Source of the DNA: Allocatelliglobosispora scoriae
Lineage (GTDB): Bacteria; Actinomycetota; Actinomycetes; Mycobacteriales; Micromonosporaceae
DNA: 64,000 bases
Direction: 5' to 3'
NCBI RefSeq assembly: GCF_014204945.1
Contig: NZ_JACHMN010000002.1
Span: forward strand, 2,317,001 to 2,381,000
This document shows positions 9,233-18,226 of the stretch, in pieces (position 1 is the stretch's first letter; every line of letters begins with the position of its first letter). The notes under the pieces were generated by a model. That model was given only the letters and a program-made list of their open reading frames with translations. It did not search any database and had not been told where the DNA came from. The position numbers were made by a program, and so were the translations under genes.

Positions 9233-9694
9233 ATGACCGGTATTCGCCATTTCACGGCCGGCGCAATCGTCCTCGACGACCGTGATCGGGTACTGCTCAT
9301 CCACCACAACCGGATCGACCAGTGGCTCTACCCCGGCGGTCACCTGGAGCCCGACGAGGACCCGGCCGAGGCGGCGCTGCGCGAAGTGCGCGAGGAGACC
9401 GGCATCGAGGCGGAGATCATCGGGCCGGAGCCGTTCCGTCACCCGTCCGTGCGCTCCATCCCGGTCCCGTTCGCGATCATCGAGATGCCGATCCCCAGCC
9501 ATCGCGGCGGCCCGCAGAACCACATCGACTTCGTCTTCGTCTGCCGACCGGTCGGCGGGAGCCTGCACGCCCAGCTCGAAGAGGTGGGCGCCGCCCGCTG
9601 GACCCCGATCGCCGAGCTGCCCTCCCTCGACGCGGTCGACGACCTGGTGGCGATCGTCACCGCCGCCACCAGGTGGTCCGCCCGGTACGCCTGA
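9233..9694 (+). CDS. NUDIX hydrolase
   Basis: 153-aa pyrophosphohydrolase of the NUDIX superfamily. The Nudix box is complete: GGHLEPDEDPAEAALREVREETGI, residues about 36-58, with the REVREE metal-binding helix. The N-terminal strand HFTAGAIVLDDRDRVLLI and the overall length fit small housekeeping NUDIX enzymes that hydrolyse nucleoside diphosphate-linked compounds. The exact substrate cannot be read from the sequence. Its start region overlaps the promoter region of the divergent metallo-hydrolase gene. Downstream is a family-2 inverted repeat. Confidence 0.9.
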   Translation: MTGIRHFTAGAIVLDDRDRVLLIHHNRIDQWLYPGGHLEPDEDPAEAALREVREETGIEAEIIGPEPFRHPSVRSIPVPFAIIEMPIPSHRGGPQNHIDFVFVCRPVGGSLHAQLEEVGAARWTPIAELPSLDAVDDLVAIVTAATRWSARYA

Positions 9695-9704
9695 CCCGCC
9701 CTGG

Positions 9705-9770
9705 GCCACGTTTTGCAGCAAAGCGTGGCCATTTCGCGCCGCGAGGCCACGCTTTGCTGCGAAGCGTGGC
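9705..9770. repeat. Inverted repeat, family 2
   Basis: Arms 9705-9730 and 9745-9770 match over 26 bases with one mismatch; the core is ttgcagcaaagcgtggcc. The 14-base loop resembles those of the copies at 12498 and 43307. It follows the NUDIX stop codon by 10 bases, consistent with transcription termination, although no T-tract is present. Confidence 0.85.
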
Positions 9771-9865
9771 GGGCCTCGGGTGCGTGCCCGACGAGGGCCT
9801 GACGCCGGGCACGGCGCGAGCGCGGGCCGCCAGGGCTGGGATGGCGGGGGCGCTAAGCTCGGCGG

Positions 9866-10663
9866 ATGCTCATCCTGCTGCCGCCGTCGGAGGGTAAGGC
9901 CGCTCCCGGCGAGGGTTCGCCGATCAAGCTGGGCGACCTCTCCCTTCCGAAGCTGCGGCCCGCGCGGCGGCAGGTCTTCGACGCGCTGATCGCGCTCTGC
10001 CGCCCCCGCGACGACGAGCCCGCCCGCGCGGTCCTCGGACTCAGCCCCGGCCAGCGCGACGAGGTCCGGCTCAACGCGGGCCTGCGCAAGGCCGCCGCGA
10101 TGCCGGCCGGCTCGGTCTACACGGGGGTCGTCTACGACGCGCTGGAGCTGAGCTCGCTGCCACCGGCGGCGCTGGCGCAGGCCGAGCGCTCGATCCTGAT
10201 CTCCTCCGGCCTCTGGGGCGCGGTCCGGATCACCGATCTGATCCCGCCCTACCGCTGCCCGATCGGCGTCAACCTCCCCGGCGTCGGGCCGCTGGGGTCC
10301 TTCTGGCGCCAGGCCATGTCGGGGGTCATGGCGAAGACCGCGGCCGCCGGGCTGGTCCTCGATCTGCGATCCAGCGGGTACGCCACCATGTGGCAACCCG
10401 TACCCGCGGCCGCCGCCCAGGTCGCCGCTGTCCGGGTGCTGCACGAGCGGACGGTCGACGGCGTGACGAAGCGGTCGGTGGTGAGCCACTTCAACAAGGC
10501 GACCAAGGGCAGGCTCGTCCGGGACCTGCTCATCGCCGGTGTCGAGCCGACGACACCGCAGGACCTGATCGCGGCGCTCCGCGACCTCAAGCACACGGTC
10601 GAGGCCACGACACCGTCTGCCGGCAAGCCCTGGCTGATCGACCTCGTCGTCCCCGAGCTGTAG
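9866..10663 (+). CDS. yaaA: Peroxide stress protein YaaA (UPF0246/DUF328)
   Basis: 265 aa. Recognised by the family N-terminus MLILLPPSEGK and the motifs YTGVVYDAL, ISSGLWGAVRITDLIPPYR, VLDLRSSGY and VVSHFNKATKGRLVRDLL. E. coli YaaA lowers intracellular free iron during peroxide stress and binds DNA; the same role is inferred here. Single-gene unit on the plus strand that ends eight bases before a family-1 hairpin shared with the convergent acetyltransferase gene. Confidence 0.92.
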   Translation: MLILLPPSEGKAAPGEGSPIKLGDLSLPKLRPARRQVFDALIALCRPRDDEPARAVLGLSPGQRDEVRLNAGLRKAAAMPAGSVYTGVVYDALELSSLPPAALAQAERSILISSGLWGAVRITDLIPPYRCPIGVNLPGVGPLGSFWRQAMSGVMAKTAAAGLVLDLRSSGYATMWQPVPAAAAQVAAVRVLHERTVDGVTKRSVVSHFNKATKGRLVRDLLIAGVEPTTPQDLIAALRDLKHTVEATTPSAGKPWLIDLVVPEL

Positions 10664-10670
10664 CCGCCCA

Positions 10671-10715
10671 CCCCAAGATCGCCGCAACTCTTCAAGAGTT
10701 GCGGCGATCTTGGGG
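10671..10715. terminator. Family-1 inverted repeat acting as bidirectional terminator
   Basis: 22-base perfect arms (10671-10692 and 10694-10715) around one central base; core caactcttcaagagttg. It fills the whole gap between convergent stop codons at 10663 and 10716, so it almost certainly ends both transcripts. This is the compact form of the family-1 repeat. Confidence 0.85.
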
Positions 10716-11606
10716 TCAGACCGAGAGCGGGAGGCTGCTCTGGAAGGTGACGCTGACCTGGCCGTAGGTGAAGCCGAGGTGCTCGTTGAGGCGCCGCATG
10801 TCGTCGTTGCCCCGCTGGGTCCAGGTGTAGATCTCGCGGATGCCGTGCTCGGCGGCCCACCACAGCGTCTGCCGCTTCAGCGTCGAGGCGACGCCGCGTC
10901 CGCGCCACGACCGCAGGCAGGCGGTGAAGCCCTGCTCGGCCCGGTCGGGTGCGTCCTCGTCGAGCATGAGCGAGGCGAGCCCGATCACCGCGCCGTCCAC
11001 GACGGCGACGAAGGTCGCCTCCGGCGCGTTGATCCAGTCCCGCTCCCACTCGTCCAGCGAGACCTGCATCGGCGAGGTGACGGCCATGTCCTGCACCGCC
11101 TCGACGGCGACCTGGTGATAGGCCTGCGGCCACAGCTCGGGCCGGTCGGCGATGCTGACGATCTCGAAGCCGGGGTGCGGCAGCGGCGCGGGCTCGACGC
11201 CGACGGCTCTCACCTGCTCGACCTGCCGATCGACCTCGACGAAGCCGAACCTGACGGCGAACCCGGCCGACTCCGGCTCGTCGACGAGCGCCGCGACCGC
11301 CGGGTAGCCGAGCCCGCCGACGTGGTCGACGAGCGCGCGGAGCAGCGCCGTCCCGACTCCCCGCCGCCGGAATCCGGGCAGCACGCGGGGCGCGATCGAG
11401 GCCCGTCCGGCGAGGTCGGAACGGGCGGCGATGCCGTGCCCGGCGACGACGCCGTCGATCTCGGCGAGGATCATCAGCCGGTCCGGCCGGTTCATGGATC
11501 TGATCTCGGCGACGCTCGGCACCCGCTCGCCGGGGAGCAGAGTCAGCTTCACCTGCCGCCACTGCTCGATGTCTTCGTCGGTCCCGACGGTTCGCAAGGT
11601 CACCAC
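10716..11606 (-). CDS. Two-domain GNAT N-acetyltransferase
   Basis: 296 aa with tandem GNAT folds. The N-terminal domain has the acetyl-CoA loop PGFRRRGVGTALLRALVD (residues about 90-108); the C-terminal domain has SWRGRGVASTLKRQTLWWA followed by the strand IREIYTWTQRGNDDMRRLNEHLGF. Both loops keep the R/QxxGxG/A pattern, so either could bind acetyl-CoA. Two-GNAT proteins include mycothiol synthase and antibiotic-modifying enzymes; this one lacks diagnostic features of either. Start taken at the GTG at 11606, with GGTGGG upstream; a GTG three bases later is equally possible. Confidence 0.85.
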   Translation of the reverse strand: MVTLRTVGTDEDIEQWRQVKLTLLPGERVPSVAEIRSMNRPDRLMILAEIDGVVAGHGIAARSDLAGRASIAPRVLPGFRRRGVGTALLRALVDHVGGLGYPAVAALVDEPESAGFAVRFGFVEVDRQVEQVRAVGVEPAPLPHPGFEIVSIADRPELWPQAYHQVAVEAVQDMAVTSPMQVSLDEWERDWINAPEATFVAVVDGAVIGLASLMLDEDAPDRAEQGFTACLRSWRGRGVASTLKRQTLWWAAEHGIREIYTWTQRGNDDMRRLNEHLGFTYGQVSVTFQSSLPLSV

Positions 11607-11637
11607 GCGCCCACCGTAACCAGGCTCGCAACCAGTT

Positions 11638-12426
11638 TTAGCGGTCGCTCTCCACGTTGACGGCGGCCGCGAGCGCATACATCGAGGAGGTGAAGAGCCG
11701 CCGGGAAATGCCCTCGTACTCCGCCCGCACCGCCTCGTCGTCGAACCCCGCGTCGTTCCACGAACCCATCCCGCCGAAGACATTCGCGCGCGTCGCGAGC
11801 GCCAGCAGCCGTCGGCGCTCCAGGCTCACGCCGTGGTCCGGCACCATGTCCGGGTACGCCAGCAACGGCCGCTCCGCCACCCCCTGCGCGAGTGCCTCGG
11901 CGAAGACGCAGCCCCAGGGATTCATGCCGTGCGCACCCGCGAACGCCGCCGCCTCCTCGACAGCGGACCTCAGCTCCAACCACGTCGCACCGAACGGCGG
12001 GCAGTAGGCCCACATCGCCGTCGGCTCGCCCGAGTAGGTCACCAGCCACGGCGTGGCACTCGTCCGGTCGCCGACCTCCCAACCGGCCCGCCACAGCTCG
12101 CTGCCCCGCTGGGTCTGCACGAGGAGCCCGATCGGCAGCCCGCCGACGAACCCGATCCGGTGATGCCACGGCAGGCTCGGGTCCTCCGGTGGATCGGCGA
12201 AGTCCGGCATGACCACCTGGATCCGGCTCGCACCGTCGCGCGACAGGTAGGAAAGCCACGAAGCCACATCGCCGCAGGCCTCGGTGACCCCGTCGAACCG
12301 GACCGCGCCGACGTGCTGGAAGGTCGAATTGCCGTGCAGCGTCGGCGGCTCGACGCGATCTGCCTCGGCCAACCACACCGAGCCGTGCAGGGCGAGGGCG
12401 ATCAGTTGCGCAAGCGTCCCGTCCAT
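11638..12426 (-). CDS. Hypothetical protein
   Basis: 262-aa soluble protein of no family I recognise. It has no signal peptide or membrane segment. Notable stretches: WLSYLSRDGASRIQVVMPDF, HHRIGFVGGLPIGLLVQTQRG, WLVTYSGEPTAMWAYCPPFGATWLELRS and HGMNPWGCVFAEALA. The ATG at 12426 is the natural start because upstream frame-open residues are Gly/Arg-rich. It sits alone between two repeats, oriented like its GNAT neighbour, with 31 bases between them. Confidence 0.65.
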   Translation of the reverse strand: MDGTLAQLIALALHGSVWLAEADRVEPPTLHGNSTFQHVGAVRFDGVTEACGDVASWLSYLSRDGASRIQVVMPDFADPPEDPSLPWHHRIGFVGGLPIGLLVQTQRGSELWRAGWEVGDRTSATPWLVTYSGEPTAMWAYCPPFGATWLELRSAVEEAAAFAGAHGMNPWGCVFAEALAQGVAERPLLAYPDMVPDHGVSLERRRLLALATRANVFGGMGSWNDAGFDDEAVRAEYEGISRRLFTSSMYALAAAVNVESDR

Positions 12427-12497
12427 CGCCCGCAGCCTACCGCCGCTCCCGAACCCCGTCCGCCCCGATATTTCGGCCCCCGCTCTCCCCCTCCCCC

Positions 12498-12561
12498 TCA
12501 CGTTGTGCAGCAAAGCGTGGCCATTCTCGCGTCGGAGGCCACGCTTTGCTGCAAAACGTGA
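12498..12561. repeat. Inverted repeat, family 2
   Basis: Arms 12498-12522 and 12537-12561, 25 bases with one mismatch; core ttgctgcaaaacgtga on the right arm. The loop attctcgcgtcgga is, after reverse-complementing, one base different from the loop of the copy at 43307, so this copy and that one are the same element in opposite orientation. Confidence 0.88.
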
Positions 12562-12575
12562 CGAGGGGGTGCTGG

Positions 12576-13232
12576 TCAGACTTGGAGCAACGGTTCACTG
12601 TGGAGGGTCACTGCTCGCATCGCGCCGTCGGCGAATCGATAGCGGACCAGCTCGACGGCGTTCAGGGTCGTCTCGCCGAGGACCAGATCGCGTCGTTCGT
12701 CACACCACGTCACCAGGGCGGCGATGTCGACGGGGGCGGCGAAGTGGAGGACGTTGCAGTACCAGATGTCGCGGTAACGGTCCTCGACATCCGTCAAGCC
12801 CCGCCGGGACAGGGCCTCGCCGACACGGCGGTAGAGGTCATCGAGCGCCCCGCCGACCGGGTGCACGTGGACGGCGATTCCCTGCGGGTGCGGGCTTACC
12901 GTCCTGACCGTCGCCCGGAACGCCGGGACCTGCGAGGCGGCCTCGTGGAGCGATTCGGCGTACCCGTCGAGGTCGGGGTTGTCGCGGTAGGGCTGCAGCG
13001 CGCGGAGCGAGACGTGCAGGAGGGCCGGACCGTGTGCCCAGTGACCGCCGCCGGCGACGATGCCGGCCGCGGCGGCGAAGGATGCGAGGGTGTCGAGCAT
13101 CGCCGGGTCGGGGCGGAGCAGCATCGAGACACCCCAGCGGGGCCGCCCTTCGGCGGGTGGGAGCTCCACCGCCGTGTCGCCCGTGAGCAGCGCGGCGCGG
13201 CCCTTCTCGACCACGGCCAGGTGATCAACCAT
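12576..13232 (-). CDS. 2H phosphoesterase-like protein (tentative)
   Basis: 218 aa. HVSLRALQPY (residues about 70-80) resembles the first H-x-S/T motif of 2H phosphoesterases / 2'-5' RNA ligase-like proteins. The equivalent second motif is only a degenerate LHFAAP near residue 170, and between them lies the typical alternating strand pattern (FRATVRTVSPHPQGIAVHVHP). If catalytic at all, activity is uncertain with only one clear motif. ATG at 13232, seven bases after the stop of the YqeB-like gene, so probably cotranscribed with it. Confidence 0.55.
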   Translation of the reverse strand: MVDHLAVVEKGRAALLTGDTAVELPPAEGRPRWGVSMLLRPDPAMLDTLASFAAAAGIVAGGGHWAHGPALLHVSLRALQPYRDNPDLDGYAESLHEAASQVPAFRATVRTVSPHPQGIAVHVHPVGGALDDLYRRVGEALSRRGLTDVEDRYRDIWYCNVLHFAAPVDIAALVTWCDERRDLVLGETTLNAVELVRYRFADGAMRAVTLHSEPLLQV

Positions 13233-13239
13233 CCGGACA

Positions 13240-13944
13240 TCATGCCGGGCTGGTCGGCTCCTCGCCGACCCTGCGCCAGTACTGCCGCTTCTTCTCGTCG
13301 CGGACCACGACACCCAGCCTGATCAGCTCGCGGCGCAGCTCGGCGGCATCGCCCGGCTTGTCCTTCTCGATCGCGGCCGCCCGTGCACTGAGGACCGCGT
13401 TGGCATTGCCGGGCAGGTCAGGGGTGCCCTCCACCCAGAGGCGATAATCCCCCGCATGCGGGTCGGCGTCGAGCCACGGGTAACCGTGCGCGACCAGGGC
13501 GGCCCTGATCCGCTGAGCGCTGAGGTCGCCGCTGGCGGAGGCCAGCTCCTCGCCCTCGCGGCCGAGCAGGCTGAGGCGCTTGCCGTCGACGAAGACCGCC
13601 GCGATGCGCGATCGCGGAACGGTGCTGGACTCGTCGCCGCGCTTGACAATGAGCTGCTCGCGGTCGGCCGAGACGATGACGTAGTCGTCCTCGGCGAGGA
13701 AGATGAAGACGACGCCCACGATGGCGCCGAGGATGAGGCTGACGATCGTGGCCTGCGGCTCGGCGAGCGAGTCGAGGAGCTTGAGCGGCCCCTGGAAGGG
13801 GAACCACGGCAGGTCGGCCGCCCACCCCGCGAGCGCCTTGAGCAGCCAGCCCGCACCGGCTCCCACCAGCGGAAAGCCGATCCAGACGAAGGCTCGCTCG
13901 GCGGCGCTCGGCCCGACGATGGTCCTGTCTCCCGGCTGCATCAA
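13240..13944 (-). CDS. YqeB-like membrane protein
   Basis: 234 aa with two membrane segments: WIGFPLVGAGAGWLLKALAGW and ATIVSLILGAIVGVVFIFLA. A cytoplasmic region follows with PH-like strands (YVIVSADREQLIVKRGDESSTVPRSRIAAVFVDGKRLSLLG) and a charged helical C-terminus ending in KKRQYWRR. The layout matches the YqeB family known from Bacillus and actinobacteria, whose function is unknown. GGGAGG lies upstream of the paired ATGs at 13944/13941. First gene of a likely two-gene unit with the 2H-like protein. Confidence 0.7.
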   Translation of the reverse strand: MMQPGDRTIVGPSAAERAFVWIGFPLVGAGAGWLLKALAGWAADLPWFPFQGPLKLLDSLAEPQATIVSLILGAIVGVVFIFLAEDDYVIVSADREQLIVKRGDESSTVPRSRIAAVFVDGKRLSLLGREGEELASASGDLSAQRIRAALVAHGYPWLDADPHAGDYRLWVEGTPDLPGNANAVLSARAAAIEKDKPGDAAELRRELIRLGVVVRDEKKRQYWRRVGEEPTSPA

Positions 13945-14006
13945 GCCTCCCCTGAGCTCGTGACGACGCTCAGCCTAATGCCGGGGTGCGACAGGAGAGA
14001 GCGACG

Positions 14007-14422
<416 letters not shown>

Positions 14423-14473
14423 TCGCGCCCGAAATGCTACCGGTAGCGCCGCGCCCCGCCCGCGCCGCACACG

Positions 14474-14552
14474 GTGATCACACCTTCTTTGCGGAAAACG
14501 GGCTGATCAAGCCCCAAGATCACACCATCTTCAGCAAAAACGGTGTGATCAC
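14474..14552. repeat. Composite inverted/direct repeat after rnpB promoter side
   Basis: Outer arms gtgatcacacc (14474-14484) and ggtgtgatcac (14542-14552) are reverse complements. Inside, the segment gatcacacc-N-tctt...aaaacgg occurs twice as a direct repeat (about 14476-14501 and 14518-14543). It lies in the divergent gap between rnpB and the TSUP gene and could hold regulatory sites for either. It resembles the family-4 repeats in general form (GATC ends, AAAC interior), but not closely in sequence. Confidence 0.6.
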
Positions 14553-14618
14553 TGCCGCGCGGCGGCGCGAGGTCCGCGCGAGCACGGGCGAAACCCCTCG
14601 GCGGTACGATCAGCCGCG

Positions 14619-15374
14619 ATGGACCTCTCCGGCGCAGCACTCCTGGTGGCGGCAGGTGTCGGGGCCGGCACGGTCAACGCCATCGCGGGCGGTGGCTCCC
14701 TGATGACCTTCCCCGCCCTGGTCGCGGTGGGCCTGCCACCGGTCGCCGCCAACGTCACCAACTCGATCGCGATCAGCCCCGGCTACCTCGCCAGCGTGGC
14801 GGGCAGCCACCGGGACCTCGCCGAGGAACGCACCCGCACCCTGCGGCTCATCCCGACCGTCATCGTCGGGACCGGCATCGGCTGTGCCCTGCTCCTGCTC
14901 ACCCCGGCCGAGGCCTTCGAGAAGGTCGTTCCCTTCCTCGTCATCGGCGCCGCGGTCCTCCTCGCGCTCCAGGAGAAGATCAAGGCGAGGGTCGGCCATC
15001 CGCATCAGCTGTCCCACCGGACCCTCGCGACACACGCGATGGTGGGAGTTAGTTGTATCTATGGGGGGTACTTCGGCGCCGCGCTCGGCGTGATCCTGAT
15101 GGCGCTCCTCGGTCTCGTCGTGGCGGCGCCGCTGCGGCGGATCAATGCCATGAAATATGTGATCACCGCAGTGTCCGGATTGACTACTGTGGCGATATTC
15201 GCGGTCGGCGGACCGGTGGACTGGGTGGCCGTCGCGGTGCTCGCACCGGCGGCGATGCTGGGCGGTTTCCTGGGTGCCAGGGTGGCCCGCAGGCTGCCCG
15301 CACGGGTCCTCCGAGTGGCCATAGTGATCTTTGCGATCATGATCGGGATAATCCTTTTCATAAAAGCCAACTAA
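14619..15374 (+). CDS. TSUP-family membrane transporter (TauE/SafE)
   Basis: 251-aa integral membrane protein with about seven to eight hydrophobic segments. The N-terminal signature GAGTVNAIAGGGSLMTFPALVAVGLPPVAANVTNS is the hallmark of TauE/SafE (TSUP) permeases, and the second half repeats it as GVSCIYGGYFGAALGVILMALLGL. Family members export sulfite, sulfoacetate or other small organic anions; the substrate here is not predictable. The stop codon is nine bases before the next gene, an alpha/beta hydrolase, so the two probably form one operon. Confidence 0.9.
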   Translation: MDLSGAALLVAAGVGAGTVNAIAGGGSLMTFPALVAVGLPPVAANVTNSIAISPGYLASVAGSHRDLAEERTRTLRLIPTVIVGTGIGCALLLLTPAEAFEKVVPFLVIGAAVLLALQEKIKARVGHPHQLSHRTLATHAMVGVSCIYGGYFGAALGVILMALLGLVVAAPLRRINAMKYVITAVSGLTTVAIFAVGGPVDWVAVAVLAPAAMLGGFLGARVARRLPARVLRVAIVIFAIMIGIILFIKAN

Positions 15375-15383
15375 GCTGGCAAG

Positions 15384-16265
15384 ATGCCGACCTTCGCCTC
15401 GTACGACGGAACCCAGCTCGCCTACCGGATTGAGGGCGAGGGGGAACCACTCATCTGTGTCCCCGGCGGACCCGGACGGGCGGGTGTTTATCTGGGCAAC
15501 CTCGGCGGCCTGGACGCCCATCGCCAACTCATCATCCTGGACAATCGGGGCACCGGTGACTCCGAGGTGCCGGCCGACCCCAGCACCTACCGCTGCGACA
15601 AGCTGCCGCTGGACATCGAGGCGCTCCGCGAGCACCTGGGCCTGGAGACGATCGACCTCCTCGGCCACTCCGCCGGCGCCCAGGTCGCGGTGCTCTACGC
15701 CACGGCGTACCCGGAGCGGGTTTCCCGGCTCGTGCTCGTGACCGGCGCGCACCGGACCGTGGGCGTCGCGATCGACGGTGCCTACCTCGCCACCTGCCAG
15801 GCGCGCGCCACGGCCGACACCGGCTATGTGCGCGCGTTCAAGTCGCTGCTCTCGTGGCGCGACGCCAAGACCTACGACGAGGGCACGCCGTTCCGCAAGG
15901 CGGCCACCCCGCTGCTCTACGGACCGTGGACCGAGGCGGCGAAGGCGCACTTCGCCGGTGAGGACGCGGAGTTCAGCCGCGCCGCCAACTTCGGCTACGG
16001 CAACGGCATCGCGCTCAACACGGTCGCGATCCGGCTGGCGCTGTCGAAGTTCGGAGTGCCGACGCTGGTCTACGCCGGTGAGCTCGACCCGGGCCCCACG
16101 GTGTCCGAGGCGACCTCGGTCGGCAAGTGCTTCCCCAACTCCCGTCTCGTCGTCCAGCCGGGCGCCGGGCATTTCCCCTGGGTCGACGACCCCGAGTTCT
16201 TCGCGGCCTCGGTCTCCCAGTTCCTCGCGGCCAAGTCGGCCTCGCTGCAGTCCAGCCGCCCGTAA
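15384..16265 (+). CDS. Alpha/beta hydrolase (proline iminopeptidase-like)
   Basis: 293 aa, soluble. Nucleophile elbow GHSAGA (Ser about residue 96), acid ELDPG and His in GAGHFPW complete the triad. The oxyanion segment CVPGGPGRAG and the following LDNRGTGDS are typical of the proline iminopeptidase branch of the fold. A cap domain lies between strands 6 and 7. It could be an aminopeptidase or esterase; substrate uncertain. Cotranscribed with the TSUP permease nine bases upstream, hinting that it acts on, or produces, the transported anion. Confidence 0.88.
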   Translation: MPTFASYDGTQLAYRIEGEGEPLICVPGGPGRAGVYLGNLGGLDAHRQLIILDNRGTGDSEVPADPSTYRCDKLPLDIEALREHLGLETIDLLGHSAGAQVAVLYATAYPERVSRLVLVTGAHRTVGVAIDGAYLATCQARATADTGYVRAFKSLLSWRDAKTYDEGTPFRKAATPLLYGPWTEAAKAHFAGEDAEFSRAANFGYGNGIALNTVAIRLALSKFGVPTLVYAGELDPGPTVSEATSVGKCFPNSRLVVQPGAGHFPWVDDPEFFAASVSQFLAAKSASLQSSRP

Positions 16266-16323
16266 GGCGGCCCGCCGACCGCCAGCCGGTCGGCAGGCCA
16301 CCCGGAGTCCGCGCCCTTGCGGC

Positions 16324-17943
16324 TCAAGCGTGCACCGAGCCGCGCGGGGTGTCGGAGTCGACGAAGTAGTCGGCGGTCGTCGTGGCATCACGACCGTCGG
16401 CGATTTTCGCTGCCCGCAGCACTACGGTGGCGAGCGCGGCGACGACCAGGTTGACCACGACGGCGATCAGCCCAGCATAGACGGTCATCTTCGTGTCGAA
16501 GCCCAGTTCCGACAACGGGAAGGCCGAGCCGGCGAAGTGCGCCTTGCCGGTGACGGGGTTGGCGACCTGGTAGAGCATCCACATCCCGAAGCCCATGCCC
16601 GCGATCCACCCGGCGATGAGCGCGCCCCGGTGGAACCACCGGGTGAAGAGCCCCAGCGCGACCGACGGCAGCGTCTGCAGGATGATCACACCGCCGATGA
16701 GCTGCAGGTCGATGGAGAACTGCGGGTCGAGCAGGATGATGCAGGCGAGCGCGCCGACCTTCACCACGAGCGAAGCGATCTTGCTGACCTTCGCCTCCTG
16801 CGCGGGCGTGGCGTCCTTGCGGAGGTATTCGCGGTAGATGTTGCGGGTGAAGAGGTTCGCCGCCGCGATCGACATGATCGCCGCCGGGACCAGCGCGCCG
16901 ATGCCGATCGCCGCGAACGCGACCCCGGCGAACCAGTCCGGGAACTGCCCGTCGAAGAGCTGCGGCACGATCGTGTTGGTGTCGACCGAGCCCGGCGTCG
17001 CGCCCGGCAGCGGCTTGACCTTCGCCGCGACCGCGGCATAGCCCAGCAGCGCGAGCAGGCCCAGGAGCAGGGAGTACGCGGGCAGCGCCGACATGTTGCG
17101 CTTGAGCACGTCCCGGTTGCGGGAGGCGAGCACGCCGGTGACCGAGTGCGGGTAGAGGAAGAGGGCGAGTGCCGATCCGAGCGCCAGTGAGACGTACTGG
17201 AGCTGGTTGTTGGCGTTGAGCAGCAGCCCGTCGGAGGGTGACGGCGACGCGGCGAACTTCGCCTCGGCGGCACCGAAGATCGAGCCCCAGCCGCCGAGCT
17301 TCGCCGGGAGCCAGAAGATCGCCACCAGGATCACGACGTAGATCAGCCCGTCCTTGACGAAGGCGATCAGCGCCGGTGCCCGCAGCCCGGACTGGTAGGT
17401 GTATGCGGCGAGGATGGCGAAGGCGATGATGATCGGCGCGTGCCGGGCGAGCGTCGAGGTGCCGGTGACGCCCATCGTCTTGAGCACCGCCTCGATGCCG
17501 ACGAGCTGCAGCGCGATGTAGGGCATCGTCGCCACTATCCCGGTGATCGCGACGATCAGCGCGAGCGTGGGCGAGCCGAAGCGGGCCCGGACGAAGTCGG
17601 CGGGCGTGACGAGCCCGTGCTTGTGCGAGACCGACCAGAGCCGGATCAGCACGAGGAAGACCATCGGATAGATGATCACCGTGTACGGCACGGCGAAGAA
17701 GCCCATCGCGCCCGCCCCGAAGATCAGCGCGGGTACGGCGACGAACGTGTACGCCGTGTAGAGGTCGCCGCCGATGAGGAACCAGGTCACCCACGAGCCG
17801 AAGTTGCGCCCACCCAGACCCCATTCGTCCAGGTGAGCCATGGTCTGCGGGCGCCGCCACCGGGACGCGACGAAGCCCATCGCGCTGACACCCGCGAAGA
17901 GCACGGTGAAGATGATGATCTCGGTGAGATGATCGCGCCACAT
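16324..17943 (-). CDS. Sodium:solute symporter (SSS family, monocarboxylate-type)
   Basis: 539 aa with about 13 predicted membrane helices. Family features: DEWGLGGRNFGSWVTWFLIGGDLYTAYTF near the N-terminus, SHKHGLVTPADFVRARFGS, and ALFLYPHSVTGVLASRNRDVLKRNMSALPAY in the middle, as in MctC/MctP-type monocarboxylate or amino acid uptake carriers. Likely imports a short organic acid with Na+ or H+. The ATG at 17943 follows the stop of the small DUF3311 gene by three bases; this pairing is characteristic of the subfamily. Confidence 0.9.
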   Translation of the reverse strand: MWRDHLTEIIIFTVLFAGVSAMGFVASRWRRPQTMAHLDEWGLGGRNFGSWVTWFLIGGDLYTAYTFVAVPALIFGAGAMGFFAVPYTVIIYPMVFLVLIRLWSVSHKHGLVTPADFVRARFGSPTLALIVAITGIVATMPYIALQLVGIEAVLKTMGVTGTSTLARHAPIIIAFAILAAYTYQSGLRAPALIAFVKDGLIYVVILVAIFWLPAKLGGWGSIFGAAEAKFAASPSPSDGLLLNANNQLQYVSLALGSALALFLYPHSVTGVLASRNRDVLKRNMSALPAYSLLLGLLALLGYAAVAAKVKPLPGATPGSVDTNTIVPQLFDGQFPDWFAGVAFAAIGIGALVPAAIMSIAAANLFTRNIYREYLRKDATPAQEAKVSKIASLVVKVGALACIILLDPQFSIDLQLIGGVIILQTLPSVALGLFTRWFHRGALIAGWIAGMGFGMWMLYQVANPVTGKAHFAGSAFPLSELGFDTKMTVYAGLIAVVVNLVVAALATVVLRAAKIADGRDATTTADYFVDSDTPRGSVHA

Positions 17944-17946
17944 GGC

Positions 17947-18156
17947 CTACCCCCGCCGCTTCGTGACCTGGTAGACGAGGGTGGTGACCGAGACGCCGAG
18001 CACGATGTAGGCGAGCTGCAGCCAGTAGAAGCGCGGGAAGCCGAACAGGTCCGGCGGGATGGAGTTGAAGAGGATCGGGATCAGCGGCACGACGATCGGG
18101 ATCACCAGCAGCCAGTGCCACGGGCTGCGATCAGTCCTGAGCGTGGGATCAACCAT
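17947..18156 (-). CDS. DUF3311-type small membrane protein, symporter partner
   Basis: 69 aa with two hydrophobic helices (WLLVIPIVVPLIPILFN and FYWLQLAYIVLGVSVTTLVYQ) joined by a short Pro-rich loop, and a KRRG tail. Size, topology and its place directly before an SSS symporter match the DUF3311 partner subunits seen in actinobacteria; it probably assembles with the carrier. ATG at 18156 chosen; an in-frame GTG at 18174 would add six residues. Neither has a clear ribosome binding site. Confidence 0.8.
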   Translation of the reverse strand: MVDPTLRTDRSPWHWLLVIPIVVPLIPILFNSIPPDLFGFPRFYWLQLAYIVLGVSVTTLVYQVTKRRG

Positions 18157-18226
18157 GGCGCGCAGGATATGCACGATTAGTCCACCTGATCGGCTGATCG
18201 GCGGCTATACGCGCTTAACGGTCTGC

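Noticed and set aside
8099-10687. Single 862-codon minus-strand ORF
   Set aside because: Only 8099-9193 is a metallo-hydrolase; the remainder is antisense to NUDIX and yaaA with no domain, so it is not a fusion.
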